Part shown: in pieces, positions 19,112 through 27,343 of the stretch | How positions within the stretch are numbered: the first letter of the stretch is position 1 | Layout of the letters: each line of letters starts with the position of its first letter | Source: Pseudomonas panipatensis | Lineage (GTDB): Bacteria; Pseudomonadota; Gammaproteobacteria; Pseudomonadales; Pseudomonadaceae | Direction of reading: 5' to 3' | Length of the DNA: 64,000 nt | NCBI RefSeq assembly: GCF_900099785.1 | Contig: NZ_FNDS01000015.1 | Location: 29,131 to 93,130, forward strand | Position numbers and translations under genes: made by a program | Notes under the pieces: model-generated | What the model was told of the DNA's origin: nothing | Database searches by the model: none | What the model saw: only the letters and a program-made list of their open reading frames with translations

Positions 19112-20533
19112 TTAGAGGGAATTCAGGAAGTCCAGCAGGGCGCTGCGCTGTTCAGCGTCGAAGGCCAGTACCCGCTGTTTGGCCGCCTCGGCTTCGCCAC
19201 CGTGCCAGAGCACGGCTTCGAGCAGGTTGCGCGCGCGACCGTCGTGGAGGAACTGGGTGTGGCTGTTGACCGCCTCGGTCAAGCCGATGCCCCACAGCGG
19301 CGGGGTGCGCCAGTCGCGACCGCTGGCGAGGAACTCCGGGCGGTGGTCGGCCAGGCCTTCGCCCATGTCGTGCAGCAGCAGGTCGCTGTAAGGGTGGATC
19401 ACCTGGTTGGCCAGTTCCGGCTCGGCGGCGGTGGCGGCGGTGGTGAATGTCGCGGTGTGGCAGCCGGCGCAACCGGCCTGCTGGAACAGGGCCTTGCCGG
19501 CCAGGACATTGGCGGCATCGACATTGCGCCGCGCCGGCACCGCCAGGTTGCGGCTGTAGAACAGCACCTGGTCGAAGATGTGCTGGCTGACTTCCGGGTG
19601 GCCGCCGTCGATGGCCGAACGGCAGGCGCGCTGTGCCTCGCTGCAATCGTCCTGGGGCAGGCGGTCGCTGGTCAGGCCCATGTCATTGGCGAAGGCGTGG
19701 GCATTCTGCTGCGGGATATTCGGCTGCCCGGCTTTCCAGCCGAAGCGGCCGAGCACGGTCTGCCCGGCGGCCTCGTCCCAGACCCGGTTGGCGCGGCCGC
19801 GAATGCCGTCGCCATTGCGGTCCCGAGGGTCTTCGTTGGCGAGGATCGCCTGTTCCGGGATGGCTTCGAGCAGGCCGAGGCCGATCATCGGCGGGGCGAC
19901 CCGCGCGGAGAACTGCGTGTCCGCGCGCATGGGACCGTAGCCGAGCTGGCTCAGGCGCAGGATCGGCTTGCGCAACGCGACCACGCTGCCGTCCTTGAAT
20001 GTCACCGGCACGCTGTCGTAGTCGACGCGGACCTTGGCCTCCGGCACCAGGCCGGGGATGGCGGCGTCCTGTAGCTGACCACCGTAGACCGGCTCCGGGA
20101 TCACGCCCAGGCGCTTGAGCAGCTCGGCTTCGGCGGGGCTGGCGGGAATCGACAGGCGCACCAGCATGGACACCGCGCTGATGTCGTTGGCGCTCGGCGG
20201 GTGGCCGCGGCCGTCCTTGATATGGCAATTCTGGCAGGCGTTGGTGTTGTACAGCGGGCCCAGGCCATCGCGCGCTGTGGTGGTGGACGGCGCGATCACC
20301 CAGGGGTTGCGGAAGAAACTGTTGCCGACGCTGAAGTCCAGACGGCGGCTCGGCGTCAGGTTGGCCGAGGGCATGGAAAAGGCGTTGCGATCACTCTGGA
20401 ACACGCTGGCGCTGCCGCCGGACAAGGCCTCGCCGGCCTCGACCCGCGCCACCGGCTCGGCCGGCTTGCAGGCGGCCAGGGCCAGTACGGCGAACAGTGG
20501 GGCGAGACGCAGGGCGGTCGGGCGGCACGACAT
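19112..20533 (-). CDS. Di-haem cytochrome c-type oxidoreductase lipoprotein (DUF1111, thiol oxidoreductase-like)
   Basis: 473 residues from ATG 20533; an alternative start lies 7 codons upstream. Lipoprotein signal with lipobox LALAACKP. Two CxxCH haem motifs are visible: CQNCH (about residue 104) and CAGCH (about 355). Other family segments: NPWVIAPSTTTARDGLGPLYN, RDRNGDGIRGRANRV and the C-terminal PPLWGIGLTEAVNSHTQFLHDGRARNLLEAVLWHGGEA. Such proteins lie next to imelysins in iron-regulated clusters in many Pseudomonas. A role in periplasmic iron redox chemistry is inference. Confidence 0.9.
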   Translation of the reverse strand: MSCRPTALRLAPLFAVLALAACKPAEPVARVEAGEALSGGSASVFQSDRNAFSMPSANLTPSRRLDFSVGNSFFRNPWVIAPSTTTARDGLGPLYNTNACQNCHIKDGRGHPPSANDISAVSMLVRLSIPASPAEAELLKRLGVIPEPVYGGQLQDAAIPGLVPEAKVRVDYDSVPVTFKDGSVVALRKPILRLSQLGYGPMRADTQFSARVAPPMIGLGLLEAIPEQAILANEDPRDRNGDGIRGRANRVWDEAAGQTVLGRFGWKAGQPNIPQQNAHAFANDMGLTSDRLPQDDCSEAQRACRSAIDGGHPEVSQHIFDQVLFYSRNLAVPARRNVDAANVLAGKALFQQAGCAGCHTATFTTAATAAEPELANQVIHPYSDLLLHDMGEGLADHRPEFLASGRDWRTPPLWGIGLTEAVNSHTQFLHDGRARNLLEAVLWHGGEAEAAKQRVLAFDAEQRSALLDFLNSL

Positions 20534-20636
20534 CGAAACGATCCAGGCGGGCAAAACAGGCGCGCCATCTTAGCAGTTGTTCAAATACAAATACGAAGCT
20601 TTCTGTTTGCCTTCTGCGTGGCGATGCTCGCGAAAA

Positions 20637-20661
20637 CGCCAAGACCCCTGGGGTCTTGGCG
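20637..20661 (-). terminator. Strong hairpin between icmP and the di-haem gene
   Basis: A near-perfect inverted repeat with 11-12 bp arms (CGCCAAGACCCC / GGGGTCTTGGCG), followed on the minus strand by TTTT. It lies just after icmP in the direction of transcription, inside what would otherwise be one operon, so it probably lowers expression of the three downstream genes relative to icmP. Confidence 0.8.
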
Positions 20662-20709
20662 CTGCAGTGGCGAGGTTGCGACTGGGGGCCGCAGCCTCGT
20701 CCGGGGCGA

Positions 20710-22053
20710 TCAGAACTGGTGATCGGCGTTGTCCGGCTTCAGGTCCTGGATGCCCAGGGCGCCGGCGGCTTTCTCGATGGCGCCGGTCTGTTTGACCAGG
20801 GAGGCGATGACGTCGCTGATGATCTTGTGATCGGCTTCGTCGGCCGGGGCGATCATCTGGTCGAAGTGCACGCCATCCTTTTCCGCGCGGTCGACGATGA
20901 CCTGCATTTTCGCCCGGGTGCCGTCGAGGTCGGCCTTCAGGTCGTTGTCCGCCTGGGCGTCGGCCTTGGCGACCAGCGAGGACAGGCTCGGGCCGGTGAC
21001 CAGGCTGCCGTCCATGCGCTTGTACTGACCGAGGTAGATGTTGCGGATGCCTTCGGCGTTGAAGTACAGGGTGTGGTGGGTGTTGTCGCTGAAGCAGTCG
21101 TGTTCGTCTTCGGTGGAGTTGGCCTCCAGCGCCACCTTCATGCGCTCGCCGGCCAGTTCGCCGAGGGACAGGCTGCCCAGGCCGAAGAACATCTTGCGCA
21201 GGTTGGCGTCGGCGCTGTCGGCTTCCAGCTTGGCGCGGTAGTTGTCGGCGACACCGGCCTTCCAGTTGCCGACCATCTCGTCGAGGTTGGCCACCAGCAG
21301 GTCGGTGACGGCCTTCAGGTAGGCGGCACGCCGGTCGCAGTGGCCGTTGCTGCAGTCCTTGCCCTGGGCGTAGTCGGTATAGGGGCGGTTGCCGGCGCCC
21401 GGCTGCGTGCCGTTCAGGTCCTGGCCCCAGAGGAGAAATTCGATGGCGTGGTAGCCGGTGGCGACGTTGGCTTCGGAGCCGCCAATCTCATTGAGCTTGG
21501 CCAGTTTCTCGGCGGTGATTTCCTTGACGTCGATCTTGTCCTCGCCAACCTGGATCTCGCTGTTGGCGATGATGTTGGCGTTGGCCGCGGGGTTGCCTTC
21601 GGCGTGCTGATAGTCTTTGGCCACGTAATCGATCAGGCCTTCGTCCAGGGGCCAGGAGTTCACCGGGCCTTCCCAGTCGTCGACGATCTTGTTGCCGAAG
21701 CGGAAGGCTTCGCTCTGCGAGTAGGGTACGCGCGCCGCCAGCCAGGCCTCGCGGGCGGCCTTGAGGTTGGCTTCGCTGGGCGCGGCGATCAGCGCATCGA
21801 CGGCTTTCTGCAGGGTCTTGGCGGTGCTCAGGGCGTCGCCATAGACGGCCTCGGCCATGTCCGCGTAGTTCTTCACCACGGCCTTCACGGCGGCGGCGTC
21901 GGCCTTGATCGCCGGCGCGGCGTTCGGCGTGCTGGCGGCCGGGGCGCTGGCCTGGCTGGCCGGGGCCGCGGCCTCTTTCTTGTCATCGCCGCAGCCGGCG
22001 AGGGTGATGGCAATGGCCAGCAGGCTGGCGGTAGCCCAGGGCATACGAGTCAT
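20710..22053 (-). CDS. icmP: Imelysin-family lipoprotein, IcmP (insulin-cleaving metalloproteinase homologue)
   Basis: 447 residues. Lipobox in ITLAGCGDD, then a low-complexity Ala/Pro/Ser linker (~25-50) before the imelysin domain. The GxHxxE motif is intact (GYHAIEFLLWG, near residue 196), together with WEGPVNSWPLDEGLIDY and the C-terminal region with FSDNTHHTLYFNAEGIRNIYLG. P. aeruginosa IcmP is surface/periplasmic and iron-regulated; an iron-binding role is now favoured over peptidase. First gene of the cluster, preceded by a Fur-like box. Confidence 0.92.
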   Translation of the reverse strand: MTRMPWATASLLAIAITLAGCGDDKKEAAAPASQASAPAASTPNAAPAIKADAAAVKAVVKNYADMAEAVYGDALSTAKTLQKAVDALIAAPSEANLKAAREAWLAARVPYSQSEAFRFGNKIVDDWEGPVNSWPLDEGLIDYVAKDYQHAEGNPAANANIIANSEIQVGEDKIDVKEITAEKLAKLNEIGGSEANVATGYHAIEFLLWGQDLNGTQPGAGNRPYTDYAQGKDCSNGHCDRRAAYLKAVTDLLVANLDEMVGNWKAGVADNYRAKLEADSADANLRKMFFGLGSLSLGELAGERMKVALEANSTEDEHDCFSDNTHHTLYFNAEGIRNIYLGQYKRMDGSLVTGPSLSSLVAKADAQADNDLKADLDGTRAKMQVIVDRAEKDGVHFDQMIAPADEADHKIISDVIASLVKQTGAIEKAAGALGIQDLKPDNADHQF

Positions 22054-22114
22054 GGCGAGTTCCTTAGCATGGGAGTGGCGCGAAAGAGAGTGCGCATATA
22101 AAACGGCAACATAA

Positions 22115-22129
22115 TGCGAAAGATTTGCA
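22115..22129 (-). promoter_or_regulatory. Fur-box-like inverted repeat upstream of icmP
   Basis: A 7-1-7 palindrome, TGCGAAA-G-ATTTGCA, embedded in a longer symmetric context (AATGC ... GCATT), 62-76 bases upstream of the icmP start. It has the form of Pseudomonas Fur sites (7-1-7 with TGC...GCA ends). It sits where a promoter is expected. Iron-repressed expression of icmP homologues is known, which supports the reading; binding itself is inferred. Confidence 0.55.
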
Positions 22130-22204
22130 TTTTTGAAAAGACCGGCGCGCGCTTTCCTGGCGCATGGCCATGACGTCCGTTGCTAAGGAGGGAAACGAGG
22201 GCGC

Positions 22205-24295
22205 TCAGCGCCGCTCGATGGAGGAACTGCCGGCGGCCTCGGCGAGGCGCCGTGCCTGCTTCAGGTAAAGGGTCAGCTCGCGCGCCGGCAGTGGCTTGCT
22301 GTACAGGTAGCCCTGCCCCTCGTGGCAACCCTGGGCAATGATGTAGGCCTCTTGCTCGACGGTTTCCACGCCTTCGGCGATCACCTGCATGCTGAGGTTC
22401 TTGCCGAGCTGGATGATGGCGCGAACGATGGTGGCGTCGTCGTCATCCTGCAGCAGGTCCTGGACGAAGCTCTTGTCGATCTTGATCTTGTCTAGCGGCA
22501 GGCTCTTCAGGTAGCTGAGCGAGGAGTAGCCGGTGCCGAAGTCGTCGATGGCGATCAGCGCGCCGGCGCGACGCAGGCTGAGCAGGTGCTGGGCGGCGGT
22601 GGAGATGTCTTCCATCAGGCCGGTCTCGGTGACTTCCAGCTCCAGCGAACGCGGCGGCAGGCGGTGGATCTGCAGCAGGTTGCTGACTACCCGCGGCAGC
22701 GCGTTGTGGCGCAGTTGCACGGTGGACAGGTTGACCGCCATGCGCAGATCGTCGAAGCCCTGGTCATGCCATTCGCGCAGTTGCCGGCAGGCCTGGTCGA
22801 GCACCCACTCGCCAATGCTGAAGATGCTGCCGTTCTGTTCCGCCAGCGGGATGAACAGGTCCGGGGCGACCCAGCCCTGGGTCGGGTGCTGCCAACGCAG
22901 CAGGGCCTCGACGCCGACCACGCGGTGATCGCGGTAGGACACCTGTGGCTGGTAGACCAGATGCAGTTCGTTGCGTGCCAGGGCGTCGCGCAGGTCCTTT
23001 TCCAGTTCGCGGCGGCGGCGCATCTCGCTGTCGACGCTGGCGATGTAGAACTGGTAGCGGTTGCGCGAGCGGGTCTTGGCCAGGGTCATGGTCTGCTCGG
23101 CTTTCTGCAGCAGCTTCTCGGTGCTCTCGCCATCCTCCGGGTAGAGGGTGATGCCGATGGTGGCGCGCAGGTGCACGGACTGTTCGTCCAGGTCGAATGG
23201 CTGCTCGAGGTCGTCGAGAATCTGCTGGGCCAGCTCCGCCGCTTCGTAGGGTTGCTCGATGTCGGCCTGGACCAGGGCGAACTGGTCGCCGCCCAGACGC
23301 GCCAGGGCGCCGAGGTGGGCGCTGCGCGCGCGCAGGCGGTCGGCGAGGGCGAGCAGCAGCTGGTCGCCGAACTGGTAGCCGTGCTGTTCGTTGATGCCCT
23401 TGAAGTCATCCAGGCCCAGGCAGAGCACTGCGACGCGGTGTTCCAGGCGGGTCGCGTCGGAAAGGATCTGATCCAGGCGTTGCTGCAGCAGCTTGCGGTT
23501 CGGCAGGCCGGTGAGGAAGTCGTACTGGGAGATGCGCAGCAGGCTGTTTTCCGCCTCGCGGCGCAGGTGGCCATTGCGCTCGATGGACTCCAGCAACTGG
23601 TTGGCGGTGTTGATCCACAGGCCCAGTTCGTTGTTCTCGTGACCGGGCAGCATCGGCAGCTTGTGCTCGCCGGGGCGGTCGGGGTTGATGCTGGTGAGGT
23701 TGTCGATGATGCGCCACAGCGGCTTGGTCAGCAGCCAGTGATAGACCAGGAACAGCACCAGGCCCATGGCCAGCGCACGGAGGATGCCGGAGAGGAAGAT
23801 GATCACCGAGGTGACCACGAAATCCTGGCCGTAGGGGGCGGTGTCCAGGGTGATGCTCAGGTCGCCGTAGTATTCGCCGGGGTCGCCGCGGCCGATCAGG
23901 CGGATGGAGTAATGCTGCTCGGCGCCGAGAATCGGGTCGGTCAGCCAGCGGGTCGAGGAGTCCAGCGGCGGGCGCGATTTCTCCGCGAGCATGGGTTCGT
24001 CGGGGTGGCCGATGGAGGCCTGGCGCACGGCCTCATGCTGGAAGAGTCCTTCGAGGACCTGCATGGCCATGTCGCGGTCCAGGCTGTAGACCGCCTGCGT
24101 CGAGGGATCGCGGACCATGGCGAGAATGCGCTGGGCGTCGTTGTGTACGGCCTGACGCGCCTTGTGGGCGTCGAAGACGATCTGTGCGCAACTCAGGACG
24201 ACGCCGACCGCAAGTGCCGCGAGCAGAACGACGCGCAGCAACTTGAGAGAAAGTCTGTGCCGTGGGTCCAGTTTCAAGGGGCTTTCCTTGTTCAT
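22205..24295 (-). CDS. bifA: BifA-type c-di-GMP phosphodiesterase, degenerate GGDEF plus EAL
   Basis: About 696 residues. TM1 ~18-40, periplasmic domain, TM2 ~160-186, GGDEF-fold domain ~255-420 with the degenerate motif GGDQF at 335-339, and an EAL domain from ~435 with EAL at 463-465, DDFGTGYSSL and AEGVETVEQ. BifA of P. aeruginosa also carries GGDQF and is an active phosphodiesterase inversely controlling biofilm and swarming; gene order with sodB downstream of it on the map is the same. The start is uncertain between ATG 24295 and 24301; neither has a clear Shine-Dalgarno. Confidence 0.9.
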   Translation of the reverse strand: MNKESPLKLDPRHRLSLKLLRVVLLAALAVGVVLSCAQIVFDAHKARQAVHNDAQRILAMVRDPSTQAVYSLDRDMAMQVLEGLFQHEAVRQASIGHPDEPMLAEKSRPPLDSSTRWLTDPILGAEQHYSIRLIGRGDPGEYYGDLSITLDTAPYGQDFVVTSVIIFLSGILRALAMGLVLFLVYHWLLTKPLWRIIDNLTSINPDRPGEHKLPMLPGHENNELGLWINTANQLLESIERNGHLRREAENSLLRISQYDFLTGLPNRKLLQQRLDQILSDATRLEHRVAVLCLGLDDFKGINEQHGYQFGDQLLLALADRLRARSAHLGALARLGGDQFALVQADIEQPYEAAELAQQILDDLEQPFDLDEQSVHLRATIGITLYPEDGESTEKLLQKAEQTMTLAKTRSRNRYQFYIASVDSEMRRRRELEKDLRDALARNELHLVYQPQVSYRDHRVVGVEALLRWQHPTQGWVAPDLFIPLAEQNGSIFSIGEWVLDQACRQLREWHDQGFDDLRMAVNLSTVQLRHNALPRVVSNLLQIHRLPPRSLELEVTETGLMEDISTAAQHLLSLRRAGALIAIDDFGTGYSSLSYLKSLPLDKIKIDKSFVQDLLQDDDDATIVRAIIQLGKNLSMQVIAEGVETVEQEAYIIAQGCHEGQGYLYSKPLPARELTLYLKQARRLAEAAGSSSIERR

Positions 24296-24426
24296 CGCCA
24301 TCCGGCGAAAGACTGGTCTGAGTATTGGCAAATGCCGCTTTGACGTCAAAGGGCCAGTAAGCAATTTTGCGCAAAAGCCGACTCTCAGGTTAGACGAGCA
24401 TGGCCCGAGTGGCGCGCAAAAAGCAG

Positions 24427-24449
24427 AAACCCGGCACTGGGCCGGGTTT
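24427..24449 (-). terminator. Terminator of sodB
   Basis: 9-bp stem AAACCCGGC / GCCGGGTTT with a 5-base loop just downstream of the sodB stop, followed on the minus strand by a pyrimidine stretch ending in TTTTT. Confidence 0.8.
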
Positions 24450-24469
24450 CCACGGGAACGCTGAAGGTA

Positions 24470-25051
24470 TCAGGCAGCGAAGTTCTTCGCTACGTAATCC
24501 CAGTTCACCAGGTTCCAGAAGGCTTCGACGTACTTCGGACGCAGGTTGCGGTAGTCGATGTAGTAGGCGTGTTCCCAGACGTCGCAGGTCAGCAGCGGGG
24601 TGTCGCCGCTGGTCAGCGGGTTGCCGGCGCCGATGGTGCTGGCCAGGGCCAGGGAACCGTCGGCCTTCTTCACCAGCCAGGCCCAGCCGGAGCCGAAGGT
24701 GCCGATGGCGGTCTTGGTGAACTCTTCCTTGAACTTGTCGAAGGAACCGAAAGCGGCGTTGATGGCGTCAGCCAGGGCGCCGGTGGGCTGGCCACCGCCG
24801 TTCGGGCTCAGGCACTCCCAGTAGAAGGTGTGGTTCCACACCTGGGCGGCGTTGTTGAAGATGCCACCGGAAGAGGTCTTGACGATGTCTTCCAGGCTCT
24901 TGCCTGCGAACTCGGTGCCCGGGATCAGGTTGTTCAGGTTCACGACATAGGTGTTGTGGTGCTTGTCGTGGTGGAATTCCAGGGTTTCCGCCGAGATGTG
25001 CGGCTCAAGGGCATTCTTCGCGTAAGGCAGCGGCGGCAATTCGAAAGCCAT
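24470..25051 (-). CDS. sodB: Iron superoxide dismutase
   Basis: 193 residues, full length. Dismutates superoxide to H2O2 and O2 in the cytoplasm. Metal ligands are visible: His in [13 protein letters not shown], His in QVWNHTFYW, and Asp/His in [12 protein letters not shown]. Residue choices such as [10 protein letters not shown] and the GGG..P spacing fit the Fe type rather than Mn. Shine-Dalgarno AGGAG precedes ATG 25051. It has its own terminator and no close upstream partner. Confidence 0.96.
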   Translation of the reverse strand: MAFELPPLPYAKNALEPHISAETLEFHHDKHHNTYVVNLNNLIPGTEFAGKSLEDIVKTSSGGIFNNAAQVWNHTFYWECLSPNGGGQPTGALADAINAAFGSFDKFKEEFTKTAIGTFGSGWAWLVKKADGSLALASTIGAGNPLTSGDTPLLTCDVWEHAYYIDYRNLRPKYVEAFWNLVNWDYVAKNFAA

Positions 25052-25328
25052 GGTGTCTCTCCTATTTCCTCAGGTCTGGGCTAGCGCGGCGAACGCGCGA
25101 CCGGTACACGGGGCCGGTTCGGTGATTGTCGCGGCATCCGTACGTAGCGGCTGCGATCCTCGGATCGGGCCGCGCGCCGGGTGCGTCCAGGAAGCCTAGC
25201 TCTCTGGCGCCGCGAGGGTCGGATCATAGCACCCGCCCCCCGGCATATCCACGCAGCAACTGTAGGGGCAAAGTCGTATAGACAGTGGCTCCCGCGGCCC
25301 GCCTTCAGCGTTGCGCCATCGTCCGCGT

Positions 25329-25937
25329 TCAGGCCGGGAGGATCAGTTGCGAGGCCATGCCCAGCATCATCACCGCCACCATCAGGTCGACCAGCCGCCA
25401 GGTCGTCGGGCGCGCCAGCCAGGGCGCGAGCCAGGCGGCGCCGAAGGCGAGGGTGAAGAACCACAGCAGCGAGGCGCTGGCGGCGCCCATGGCGTAGGCG
25501 CCGGGCGCATCCTGCTGGGCGCCGAGGGAGCCGATCAGCAGCACGGTGTCGAGGTACACGTGGGGATTGAGCAGCGTAACCGCCAGGGCCGCCAGGAGTA
25601 CCGCGCGGCGTGAGCGGCTGCCGGTCTCGCCGGTCTGCGCCATGCCTTGCGGGGCGAGCGCGCGGAGCAGCGCCTTGAGTCCGTACCAGATCAGGAAGAC
25701 CGCTCCGCCCCAGCGCGCCACGGCGAGCAGGGTGGGGTTCTCCGCCAGCACCCGGGCCAGACCGAAGACCCCGGCGCTGACCAGTACGGCATCGCACAGC
25801 ACGCACAGCGCGGCCACCGCCAGGTGATGTTCGCGGCGCAGGCTCTGGGCCAGGACGAAGGCGTTCTGCGCGCCGATGGCGATGATCAGGCCGGCGGCCA
25901 CCAGCAGGCCGTTGAGGTAGCTCTGCCACATTGTCAT
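25329..25937 (-). CDS. argO: LysE/ArgO-family amino-acid (arginine) exporter
   Basis: 202 residues and six hydrophobic segments of the LysE family; the signature IIAIGAQNAFVLAQSLRREH follows TM1 and ALAVTLLNPHVYLDTVLLIGSLG is the second conserved stretch. ArgO exports arginine, and its expression is classically controlled by ArgP, encoded nearby in the opposite direction. ATG 25937 is chosen because it overlaps the upstream ACT gene stop by 4 bases; ATG 25931 is an alternative. Confidence 0.9.
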   Translation of the reverse strand: MTMWQSYLNGLLVAAGLIIAIGAQNAFVLAQSLRREHHLAVAALCVLCDAVLVSAGVFGLARVLAENPTLLAVARWGGAVFLIWYGLKALLRALAPQGMAQTGETGSRSRRAVLLAALAVTLLNPHVYLDTVLLIGSLGAQQDAPGAYAMGAASASLLWFFTLAFGAAWLAPWLARPTTWRLVDLMVAVMMLGMASQLILPA

Positions 25938-26338
25938 GCCCTCCCGCTGCCGGCCAGGCGCCGCAGTATCTGCAGTGCCTGGGAGCCGTCGCGGTGAGCG
26001 ACGAACAGGTGATCGTGGAATACCGCGGCGACCACGTTGCAACTGATCCCGGCCTCGGCCAGGGCGCTGGCCACCGCGGCGGTGAGGCCGACCGCCTGTA
26101 GCGCCGAGTGCACTTCCAGGGTCAGCCAGGCGGCGACGTAGTCGAAGTCCAGGTCGAGGCGTTCGGCTTCGCCGCGTTCGAGGATCAGGGTCAGCCCTTC
26201 GCGTTCCCGGAAGCTGCCGAGCACCTGGGCAGCGGCTGGCGCCGCGCCTGAGGGAAGGGTGCAGAACACGTATTCGCCGGGGTTGAGCACCGGGGTCATG
26301 TCGCGCAGCAACGCGTTGAGAGAGGTTTCGCCGGCCAT
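25934..26338 (-). CDS. ACT-domain protein, possible amino-acid sensor
   Basis: 134 residues. Family of small proteins with tandem ACT-like halves: VLNPGEYVFCTLPSG and WLTLEVHSALQAVGLTAAVASALAEAGISCNVVAAVFHDHLFV, the latter a typical ACT strand-helix-strand. No catalytic domain. It overlaps argO by 4 bases and lies in the argP-argO divergon, suggesting that it modulates amino-acid export or sensing; this is inference. Confidence 0.8.
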   Translation of the reverse strand: MAGETSLNALLRDMTPVLNPGEYVFCTLPSGAAPAAAQVLGSFREREGLTLILERGEAERLDLDFDYVAAWLTLEVHSALQAVGLTAAVASALAEAGISCNVVAAVFHDHLFVAHRDGSQALQILRRLAGSGRA

Positions 26339-26446
26339 GCAAGGCTCCTGGAACTGCGGGGATGAGCGGGAAGTGCTGGCGAGTCTGCGGTTCGCGCCTG
26401 TATAAGAAAAACGAATCTTGGTGATGTCCCATTAGGAAAATCGATC

Positions 26447-27343
26447 ATGTTCGATTACAAGCTGCTGGCCGCCTTGGCCGCCGTGGTGGAACAGGGCGGC
26501 TTCGAGCGTGGAGCGCAGGTGCTGGGGCTGTCGCAATCGGCGATCTCCCAGCGCATCAAGTTGCTCGAAGCGCGGGTCGGCCAGCCGGTGCTGGTCCGTG
26601 CCGCACCGCCGCAACCGACCGAGCTGGGCCGGCGCCTGCTCAACCATGTGCAGCAGGTCCGCCTGCTGGAGGGCGATCTGCAGCAGTGGGTGCCGGCACT
26701 GGACGAGGAGGGCGCGCCCGAGCGCCTGCGCGTGGCGCTCAATGCCGACAGCCTGGCGACCTGGTGGGCCGCCGCGGTGGGGGATTTCTGCGCCGAGCGC
26801 CGGGTCTTGCTCGATCTGGTGGTGGAGGACCAGGAAGTCGGCCTCAAGCGCATGCGCGCCGGCGAGGTGGCCGGCTGCGTCTGCGCCAGCCCGCGTCCGG
26901 TGGCCGGCGCCCGTAGCGAGCCGCTGGGGGCGATGCGTTACCGTGGCCTGGCCAGCCCGGCGTTCCTCGCCCGGCACTTTGCCGATGGTGTCCGTGCCGA
27001 GGCCCTGGCCAGGGTGCCGGCCATCGTCTTCGGGCCGGATGACCAGTTGCAGCACCGTTACCTCGCTGAGCTGGGCGTTGACGGCGCTTTCCTTTATCAC
27101 CTGTGCCCCTCTTCCGAAGGCTTCGTGCGCATGACCTGCGCAGGCCTGGGCTGGGGGCTGGTGCCCGAGCTGCAGGTCGAGGGCGAACTGGCCCGTGGCG
27201 AGCTGGTGGAGTTGCTGCCGGGGCGGGCCATCGATGTGCCGCTGTACTGGCACCATTGGCGCAATGGCGGCGAACTGCTCGGCGCCTTGGGCGCGCACCT
27301 GCTGCGGTATGCCGGCGCGACCCTGGTGCCGATCGCCAACTGA
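26447..27343 (+). CDS. argP: LysR-family regulator ArgP (IciA)
   Basis: 298 residues. N-terminal winged helix-turn-helix (residues ~3-60: DYKLLAALAAVVEQGGFERGAQVLGLSQSAISQRIKLLE), linker helix, then a LysR effector domain (ERLRVALNADSLATWW). In the family it activates argO in response to arginine/lysine; it was also described as an inhibitor of chromosome initiation. It is divergent from the ACT-argO pair across a 108-base gap that holds a plausible -10 (TATAAG) and probably the ArgP sites. Confidence 0.92.
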   Translation: MFDYKLLAALAAVVEQGGFERGAQVLGLSQSAISQRIKLLEARVGQPVLVRAAPPQPTELGRRLLNHVQQVRLLEGDLQQWVPALDEEGAPERLRVALNADSLATWWAAAVGDFCAERRVLLDLVVEDQEVGLKRMRAGEVAGCVCASPRPVAGARSEPLGAMRYRGLASPAFLARHFADGVRAEALARVPAIVFGPDDQLQHRYLAELGVDGAFLYHLCPSSEGFVRMTCAGLGWGLVPELQVEGELARGELVELLPGRAIDVPLYWHHWRNGGELLGALGAHLLRYAGATLVPIAN

